From: Oscillospiraceae bacterium
Lineage (GTDB): Bacteria > Bacillota > Clostridia > Oscillospirales > Ruminococcaceae
DNA length: 64,000 nt
NCBI GenBank assembly: GCA_025757845.1
Contig: CP107211.1
Coordinates: 1,612,001-1,676,000, forward strand
Direction of reading: 5' to 3'
Shown here one piece after another: positions 60,181 through 64,000 of this stretch. Position 1 is the stretch's first letter, and the number at the start of each line of letters is the position of its first letter. The position numbers and the translations under genes were made by a program. The notes beneath the pieces are model-generated. The model was not told the origin of the DNA. It was given only the letters and a program-made list of their open reading frames with translations, and did not search any database.

Positions 60181-60226
60181 TTGTTCGCGCTCCCTTCCCG
60201 TGCTACAATCAGCAAAAAGAAAGGAT
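60181..60226 (+). promoter_or_regulatory. promoter and ribosome site of cargo gene 2
   Basis: TTGTTC (60181..60186), 17-base spacer, TACAAT (60204..60209), then the same CAGCAAAAAGAAAGGATGTG as in copy 1. The TTGTTC box is the complement of GAACAA next to the AAGGAGG site of the opposing gene at 59991..60167. Confidence 0.7.
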
Positions 60227-60235
60227 GTGTTTCAT

Positions 60236-60634
60236 TTGGACACCACACAGCTCACTTTAGTTCTGTCTTCACTCACCGCGCTTTTCGCTTTGATTGCACC
60301 GTGGATCACAGCAGCCATCAACAACCGCGCCGAGTATAGGAAATTATCTGCTCAACTGTTTTTTCATGCCCGGACAGATGCCTACCAGAATTTTCTCTCT
60401 GTCTGTGCGTCTGTTTCTTATCCGCTCAATTTGCAGGACACGCAAAAACTGCTCGATGCTTCTTCCCGGGCGCTGGTCTTGTCTGATACGCCGTTGCAAA
60501 CTGCTATCAGCAGCTATACATCCGCTTTGCTTTCCTGTCCCGCAAAGCCTTCTGAAGCTGAGCTTCAGGCACTGATCGATGCAAAATCAGAACTCATTTT
60601 TGCCATGCAGGCCGATCTCAACTCATTTCGCTGA
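60236..60634 (+). CDS. counter-strand cargo gene 2: single-pass membrane protein
   Basis: 132 residues, TTG start at 60236 (LDTTQLTLVLSSLTALFALI), spaced from AAAGGA exactly as in copy 1. One N-terminal membrane helix (LVLSSLTALFALIAPWITAA), then NNRAEYRKLSAQLFFHARTDAY, comparable to FNSRAAYRLEASKLYFSAQSDAF in copy 1, and a helical cytoplasmic tail. The shared layout and promoter show duplication followed by divergence. Function unknown. Confidence 0.6.
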   Translation: MDTTQLTLVLSSLTALFALIAPWITAAINNRAEYRKLSAQLFFHARTDAYQNFLSVCASVSYPLNLQDTQKLLDASSRALVLSDTPLQTAISSYTSALLSCPAKPSEAELQALIDAKSELIFAMQADLNSFR

Positions 60635-61064
60635 TCCCGCGATCAGCAGCATTTCTGCTGTTGCAGCCACACTCACCGCCAGCGCGTACCACACATACCA
60701 GCGCAGCTGTTCTTTTGCCGTCAGTCCCATCAGCACCGTGCCTGTCACCATCCCGATCCAGACCACTGCAATGCAAACCGCCACCATCTTCTTCACCTCC
60801 TTGTTCCGTCTCCCATCCGGCCATCTCTTTCGCTGCTTTCAGAATGATTTCTGCGTTCTCCGCGATCACGCCGGAAAGCTGCTTGTTGTAGGCGCGGTCA
60901 ACCGCAGCCATATCTCTTGCCGCCATCCATGCCGGCAAAAACGCCCACAGAAGCTGTGCTGCTTCCAGTGTCCGGTTCCCGTCCTTGTGTCTGTAAATTC
61001 CAAGTTCGTTGTAGTCCCTGCTCTGCCCTTCACCGGCAGTGCAGGGGCTTTTTTCGTCCGCCAT
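60618..61064 (-). CDS. early phage protein, probably read-through at its C-terminus
   Basis: Starts MADEKSPCTAGEGQSRDYNELG after GGAGG. Residues 1-80 look genuine (helical, DRAYNKQLSGVIAENAEIILKAAKEMAGWETEQ). Beyond about residue 85 the frame runs through the small membrane gene at 60623..60787 and becomes Gly/Asp-rich, which suggests that the original stop was lost when the duplicated module inserted, or a missed indel. Function unknown. Confidence 0.45.
   Translation of the reverse strand: MADEKSPCTAGEGQSRDYNELGIYRHKDGNRTLEAAQLLWAFLPAWMAARDMAAVDRAYNKQLSGVIAENAEIILKAAKEMAGWETEQGGEEDGGGLHCSGLDRDGDRHGADGTDGKRTAALVCVVRAGGECGCNSRNAADRGISEMS
60623..60787 (-). CDS. small two-helix membrane protein, copy 2
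   Basis: 54 residues beginning MVAVCIAVVWIGMVTGTVLM after AAGGAGG, second segment WYVWYALAVSVAATAEMLLI. Paralogous in layout to 59991..60167. It overlaps the opposing cargo gene 2 by 12 bases and lies, in another frame, inside the longer gene 60618..61064. Confidence 0.5.
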   Translation of the reverse strand: MVAVCIAVVWIGMVTGTVLMGLTAKEQLRWYVWYALAVSVAATAEMLLIAGSAK

Positions 61065-61143
61065 CCTCTTCACCTCCTTCCGTCCCCCAAAGCTCCCCCT
61101 CTCGGGGGAGCTGGCGGATGATCCGCAGCGTGTTGTACTTCAT
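61030..61143 (-). CDS. doubtful 37-residue ORF carrying repeat copy E
   Basis: ATG at 61143 follows GGAGG and opens MKYNTLRIIRQLPREGELWG; most of the middle is encoded by the palindromic repeat. It may be a short gene interrupted by the element, or no gene at all. Confidence 0.3.
   Translation of the reverse strand: MKYNTLRIIRQLPREGELWGTEGGEEDGGRKKPLHCR
61089..61130. repeat. palindromic repeat element, copy E
   Basis: AGCTCCCCCTCTCGGGGGAGCT followed by stem GCGGAT-GATCCGC. It has the same two-stem order as copies A-D and lies between early genes. Confidence 0.65.
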
Positions 61144-61156
61144 CTTGTTTTCCTCC

Positions 61157-61303
61157 TTATTTTTCATCCCACAGGTCCAGCCCGGTAACTGCCAGCAGTA
61201 CGCCAAAAAGCACCATTGGCGGCCAGTCCATCCACCATCCTACGTTAAACACCACTGTCCCGATGGCTTCGATCAGCAGTGCCCACAACATCCTGCGGTT
61301 CAT
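61157..61303 (-). CDS. small membrane protein of the early operon
   Basis: 48 residues, MNRRMLWALLIEAIGTVVFNVGWW and then MVLFGVLLAVTGLDLWDEK: two hydrophobic segments. It starts in an ATGA overlap with the preceding gene. Too short for family assignment. Confidence 0.55.
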   Translation of the reverse strand: MNRRMLWALLIEAIGTVVFNVGWWMDWPPMVLFGVLLAVTGLDLWDEK

Positions 61304-61464
61304 GCGCTCTTTTCCGGACCCGGCTTTTCCGCTGGTTCCTCGTCCCTGCTCTCTGCCAGCACCAGGGCACCCTCGATGATGTACCCGATCCGCTCCTGGG
61401 TCTTAGGGGGCAGCTTGGCCAGCTGCTCCAACATTTCCCGGCTTTTCTTCTCTTTTTCGCTCAT
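61300..61464 (-). CDS. first gene of the early operon, short conserved-type phage protein
   Basis: 54 residues, MSEKEKKSREMLEQLAKLPP then TQERIGYIIEGALVLAESR and an acidic tail. The first 40 residues resemble short proteins often encoded next to repressors in Clostridia phages. AAAGGAGG lies before the start. Transcribed from the promoter at 61550..61578. Confidence 0.6.
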   Translation of the reverse strand: MSEKEKKSREMLEQLAKLPPKTQERIGYIIEGALVLAESRDEEPAEKPGPEKSA

Positions 61465-61523
61465 GCCGTTACCTCCTTTGTAGTCCGTTTGATCCGTTCA
61501 CGGTTTAAAATCTGTCTCTATAA

Positions 61524-61546
61524 GTTCAGATTGTGAACCTCACAAT
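61524..61546. promoter_or_regulatory. candidate repressor operator
   Basis: A perfect 7-3-7 palindrome ATTGTGA-ACC-TCACAAT (61530..61546) overlaps the start site of the early promoter, and GTTCA-GATTG-TGAAC (61524..61538) overlaps it. A repressor bound here would block early transcription. Confidence 0.6.
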
Positions 61547-61549
61547 GCC

Positions 61550-61578
61550 ATTATAGTTTATCCTCATAACTTTGTCAA
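61550..61578 (-). promoter_or_regulatory. early lytic promoter, perfect consensus
   Basis: Minus strand: TTGACA (61573..61578), 17-base spacer, TATAAT (61550..61555). Every position matches the sigma-A consensus. It drives the leftward early operon. Confidence 0.85.
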
Positions 61579-61598
61579 GGATTATATTTCATTTGCAG

Positions 61599-61626
61599 TT
61601 GATTTTCTAAACTTTCATGTTATAAT
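61599..61626 (+). promoter_or_regulatory. repressor promoter
   Basis: TTGATT (61599..61604), 16-base spacer, TATAAT (61621..61626), 32 bases before the repressor start with AAAGGAGG. Confidence 0.65.
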
Positions 61627-61658
61627 GGAATCAGACCAAAAGAAAGGAGGTAAATCTC

Positions 61659-62144
61659 ATGTCTGAAATTTGCGACCGCATCAAGGAAGTCCGCAAGGCG
61701 AATAACCTTACCATGGAGCAGTTCGGCAAAAGGATCGGGTTAAGTAAATCTGCTATCAGCCTGATTGAAAAAGGGACCAACGGCACCACGGACCAGACCA
61801 TCCAGTCTATCTGCCGGGAGTTCGGGATCTCCGAATCCTGGCTCCGCACCGGGGACGGCCCCATGCTGGATGATACCGCTGATTCCATCCTGGACCGCCT
61901 GGCTGCCGAGTATCACCTGGACGACCGAAAGTGTGCCATCCTCACGGCCTTCCTGAAGCTCAGTTCCGCTGACCAGGACGCTGTGCTCCGCTACATCTCC
62001 GGTGTAGCCGCTGAGCTCAGTGCCCAAAAGCCCGACCCTCTGGACATCGACGCCGAGGTAGAGGCCTACCGCCAGGAGCTCCTGGCTCAGAAAAAAGCGG
62101 AGGCCGATGCATCAGCATCCGCTGGCTCCGCCAACGCAGTGTAA
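61659..62144 (+). CDS. XRE-family phage repressor (C1-like)
   Basis: 161 residues. An N-terminal helix-turn-helix (residues 5-60: IKEVRKANNLTMEQFGKRIGLSKSAISLIEKG) is followed by a linker and a short helical C-terminus with an acidic/Ala-rich tail. It lacks a LexA-like self-cleavage domain, so induction must work through another signal or antirepressor. Divergent orientation to the early operon and the palindromic operator support a lysogeny role. Confidence 0.9.
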   Translation: MSEICDRIKEVRKANNLTMEQFGKRIGLSKSAISLIEKGTNGTTDQTIQSICREFGISESWLRTGDGPMLDDTADSILDRLAAEYHLDDRKCAILTAFLKLSSADQDAVLRYISGVAAELSAQKPDPLDIDAEVEAYRQELLAQKKAEADASASAGSANAV

Positions 62145-62153
62145 AGTAAATGT

Positions 62154-62193
62154 AAAAAGGCTCCTGTGCATTGCTGCACAGAAGCCTTTTTAC
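62154..62193 (+). terminator. repressor terminator
   Basis: AAAAAGGCT.CCTGTGCA / TGCACAG.AAGCCTTTTT stem with a short loop, U-tract on both strands; it ends the repressor unit. Confidence 0.85.
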
Positions 62194-62299
62194 GTTGCAT
62201 AAGCAACAAAACGATTTTTCTATTGATTTTTTGGTGAAGTTGTCATTTGAATATTCTTTCTCAATCATCTACACTTATGAAGAATATGGAGATGATTGT

Positions 62300-63016
62300 A
62301 TGAAAATTGAAAAGGCACCCTCTAACATTCGTGCCTTTGCTGCATGCCTTTGGATAATTCCCGCAATATTTCTATCATACCTATTTCAGAACAGATTTGA
62401 ACTATTCTTTTTAGAGCCAATCTATGTCGCTGCTTTGATCGGTAGTTTTATCAGTGATTTTTCAGATTTTTCAAACAAAATCATCCCAAGAATTGTCGCC
62501 GCTATTCCGTGTGCCATAAATTCTTATTATTTTCTCTTACATTTTCAATTTAAATTTCCTACACTATCATTCTCTGAAATTCTAATACTTTTGCTGCTTT
62601 CTGTTCCAATCGCATTTACCGCCTTAATTATTGGCAGCATCATTGGATTGATTCTTCAAACCCCCATAGTTTTAATTTCGATGCTCTTTTCATTCATTGC
62701 CGATGTTATCTATACTTTTTTGAAACGAGCAAGCCTAATTTTAACCTTTTTTACAATATTTATCATAAGTTGTTCTTTATTCTTAACTTGTGCGGCTCTT
62801 CCTGAAAATTTCTCACTTTCTCCCCTTCCGCCTATATCCATTGAATCACAAGAAAAATCCGAAGAAGTCGAAACTGTTTACATATCCACTTATGGTAAAT
62901 GCTATCACAGCAACCCTGATTGCAGCGGTATGAAGTACGCAAGATCAGTCACCCTCGAGGCAGCTCAGAAGACTGGCCGCCGGGCTTGTTCAAAGTGCTA
63001 CAGAAAGAAGCATTGA
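62300..63016 (+). CDS. AT-rich cargo gene: polytopic membrane protein with Cys/His tail
   Basis: 238 residues from the ATG at 62300 (GGAGATGATT upstream). Four or five membrane segments are followed by a soluble C-terminus with CYHSNPDCSGMKYARSV and RRACSKCY, a Cys/His pattern of a small zinc-binding domain seen at the ends of other bacterial membrane and DNA-uptake proteins. The gene is clearly lower in GC than its surroundings and uses A/T-ending codons, pointing to recent acquisition. It is probably expressed in the lysogen. Function unknown. Confidence 0.65.
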   Translation: MKIEKAPSNIRAFAACLWIIPAIFLSYLFQNRFELFFLEPIYVAALIGSFISDFSDFSNKIIPRIVAAIPCAINSYYFLLHFQFKFPTLSFSEILILLLLSVPIAFTALIIGSIIGLILQTPIVLISMLFSFIADVIYTFLKRASLILTFFTIFIISCSLFLTCAALPENFSLSPLPPISIESQEKSEEVETVYISTYGKCYHSNPDCSGMKYARSVTLEAAQKTGRRACSKCYRKKH

Positions 63017-63045
63017 TAGTGCTCCTTGTTTTATAAACGCACAGA

Positions 63046-63140
63046 CCCCTCCAGCCGTTTCCAGCCGGAGGGCAAAGCAAAAGCCCCCTCAGCTGTTCCC
63101 AGCCGAGGGTAAAACAAAAGCCCGCCGGGCGCAAAAGAAG
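63046..63140 (-). terminator. three tandem hairpins, minus-strand terminators
   Basis: Two related units of about 37 bases, CCCTC-CAGCCG..CCGGAGGG and CCCTC-AGCTG..CAGCCGAGGG, and a shorter third, GCCCGCCGGGC, each separated by CAAA..CAAAAG. On the minus strand every stem is followed by a run such as CTTTTG. They would stop leftward transcription coming from the gene at 63686..63871. Confidence 0.55.
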
Positions 63141-63157
63141 CATAAAAAATAAAGCCC

Positions 63158-63174
63158 CTGACACAACGTGTCAG
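63158..63174. promoter_or_regulatory. palindrome before the SLATT-type gene
   Basis: Perfect 7-3-7 inverted repeat CTGACAC-AAC-GTGTCAG, 17 bases before the start at 63192 and just before AAAGGA. It may be an operator or a leader hairpin that hides the ribosome site. Confidence 0.45.
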
Positions 63175-63191
63175 AGACTTGAAAGGATCTT

Positions 63192-63707
63192 ATGTTTGGT
63201 TTCAGGCATTCAAAAGAGCCGCCGTATCTTCCCAGGGAAGTCGAGCCCGGCAACATCGAAAGCTATATCCAAAACCGTCTGGATGACCAGATCATGTGGT
63301 ACGATCAGAAGGCGCAGCAGGCGCAGAATACTTATAAGCGGATGCAGTTTTTTGAGCTGATCGTTGCCGCTGCCATTCCTCTGCTGGCCAATTATACCGT
63401 CAGCTGTCCCGCCATTGCCTTCATCGTCGGGCTTCTGGGTGCCATCGTCACCGTGATCGAGGGCACCGAACGCCTTGGCCGCTATCACGAAAACTGGATT
63501 GAGTACCGTTCCGCCTGCGAAACGCTCAAGCACGAGAAAAATCTTTACCTCATGGGCGCGTTCCCCTACGGCACCGACGAAACCGCCGAGCAGCTCTTCG
63601 TGCACAACATCGAAAATCTGCTTTCTTCTGAGGGCAACAAGTGGAAGTCCTCAAATTCCGCAGTGCTTTCCCCAAAGGAAAAATCTCAGTCCGGCACCGG
63701 CTCATAG
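63192..63707 (+). CDS. DUF4231 / SLATT-domain membrane protein, predicted effector
   Basis: 171 residues. A helical start ([28 protein letters not shown]) is followed by two close membrane helices ([16 protein letters not shown] and [18 protein letters not shown]) and a long helix ([23 protein letters not shown]). This is the DUF4231/SLATT layout, a two-helix membrane module thought to form pores in several nucleotide-signal defence systems. A TIR-like gene begins 195 bases downstream on the same strand, suggesting a sensor/effector pair. The ribosome site is AAAGGA. The pairing is inferred. Confidence 0.8.
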   Translation: MFGFRHSKEPPYLPREVEPGNIESYIQNRLDDQIMWYDQKAQQAQNTYKRMQFFELIVAAAIPLLANYTVSCPAIAFIVGLLGAIVTVIEGTERLGRYHENWIEYRSACETLKHEKNLYLMGAFPYGTDETAEQLFVHNIENLLSSEGNKWKSSNSAVLSPKEKSQSGTGS

Positions 63708-63871
63708 GTTTTTTCAAAGATATCCGGCTTGCACGGATAACGTTCTCCGTTTACGCCCGTGATGATCCAGTCTCCCGGTTCCGCATGCATCACACCTTCC
63801 AGTGTTTCAATGTTCATTTCCCGGTCGGTTTGGTATGCATCTACGACCACCGGCTTTTTTCTGAATTTCAT
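63686..63871 (-). CDS. PGDYG-like small phage protein
   Basis: 61 residues. The order [51 protein letters not shown] matches small phage proteins of the PGDYG kind, which are widespread but of unknown function. Start with GGAG upstream. It is convergent with the SLATT-type gene (22-base overlap) and interrupts the plus-strand cargo pair; its transcript would be stopped by the tandem hairpins at 63046..63140. Confidence 0.75.
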   Translation of the reverse strand: MKFRKKPVVVDAYQTDREMNIETLEGVMHAEPGDWIITGVNGERYPCKPDIFEKTYEPVPD

Positions 63872-63901
63872 AAGCTTCTCCCCATCAGAAAGGACGTTTC
63901 A

Positions 63902-64000
63902 ATGCCTGCTTTATACCCTTATCGCATTTTCATCAGCCACGCATGGAAATACGGCGATGAATACAGCCGCATCGTCTCCATGCTGGACAATGCGTCTTAC
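63902..64000 (+). CDS. TIR-like (DUF1863/ThsB-type) protein, 5' end only
   Basis: The first 33 codons, from an ATG preceded by AAAGGA, read MPALYPYRIFISHAW..GDEYSRIVSMLDNASY. The strand RIFISHAW followed by a helix with GDEYxRIVxMLDxAxY is the start of DUF1863-type TIR domains, such as the Thoeris sensor ThsB, which make cyclic ADP-ribose-type signals after phage infection. The rest lies outside the window, so catalytic residues cannot be checked. Confidence 0.7.
   Translation, partial: MPALYPYRIFISHAWKYGDEYSRIVSMLDNASY

Larger units (their letters stand above)
26785..64000. mobile_element. prophage, podovirus-like, left part; right end outside the window
   Basis: Modules run right to left: repressor and divergent promoters, early genes with an HUH Rep, late regulator, terS, terL, portal, protease-scaffold, N4-gp56-type capsid, connector, ejection and giant internal proteins, fibres, lysozyme, holins. 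No tape measure, tail tube or sheath is present, hence the short-tail inference. The left edge lies next to tRNA-Thr. The integrase and the right attachment site should lie beyond 64000. Most structural genes are intact, with breaks only at homopolymers, so the element may be functional. Confidence 0.92.

Noticed and set aside
63046..63140. short CRISPR-like or satellite array
   Set aside because: Only two and a half imperfect units, each a self-complementary hairpin with an A/T tail, which fits terminators better.
26785..64000. CRISPR array
   Set aside because: No set of regularly spaced identical repeats was found; the palindromic elements are few, divergent and unevenly placed.

Overview
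The window looks like about 26.6 kb of chromosome from a GC-rich Clostridia member, most likely Faecalibacterium or a close Oscillospiraceae relative, joined to the left part of a prophage of at least 37 kb. The host call rests on Firmicutes gene order (a SpoIVFA/SpoIVFB-like pair beside a radical-SAM pair; sepF-ylmH-divIVA-ileS-lspA-rluD; miaB-ylbF-mutS-mutL-miaA), the high GC, and short palindromic repeats of a kind common in Faecalibacterium. The genus is inferred, not shown by a marker gene.

Chromosome, 1-26.6 kb. Nearly all genes read on the minus strand. Right to left they form: rarA and a Fur/PerR-type regulator; miaB, a YlbF-family gene, mutS, mutL, miaA and a HlyD-like membrane protein (tRNA modification and mismatch repair); sepF, ylmH, divIVA, ileS, lspA, an rluD-type pseudouridine synthase and a HAD phosphatase (division, translation, lipoprotein maturation); a ComEA-like HhH protein and polyphosphate kinase; then an M23/M50 pair and the two radical-SAM-associated proteins that usually precede rplU-prp-rpmA. 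On the plus strand lie nth, a GlsB/YeaQ-type membrane protein, a candidate small structured RNA and tRNA-Thr(CGT).

Prophage, from about 26.7 kb to the right edge. It abuts tRNA-Thr, a plausible attachment site. Right to left: a C1-type repressor with a perfect divergent promoter and a palindromic operator; an early operon of short overlapping genes including an HUH-type Rep protein; an ArpU/RinA-like late regulator; a terminator; terS, terL, portal, a Prp protease fused to a scaffold, an N4-gp56-type major capsid protein, connector genes, internal (ejection) proteins, two giant polyvalent proteins, fibre proteins, GH25 lysozyme and holins. There are no tape-measure, tail-tube or sheath genes, so a short-tailed (podovirus-like) virion is inferred. 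Right of the repressor are cargo genes: an AT-rich membrane protein, a SLATT-type DUF4231 protein, a PGDYG-like protein and the first 33 codons of a TIR-like (DUF1863/ThsB-type) protein. The integrase is not in the window.

Main points of interest: the Prp-scaffold fusion carries an L27-like cleavage motif between its two halves and the capsid protein has the matching motif; the SLATT plus TIR pair may be an anti-phage system; two paralogous counter-strand cargo genes share an almost identical promoter; palindromic repeats are translated inside phage proteins; and four coding breaks all sit in homopolymer runs, which points to sequencing error or recent mutation.
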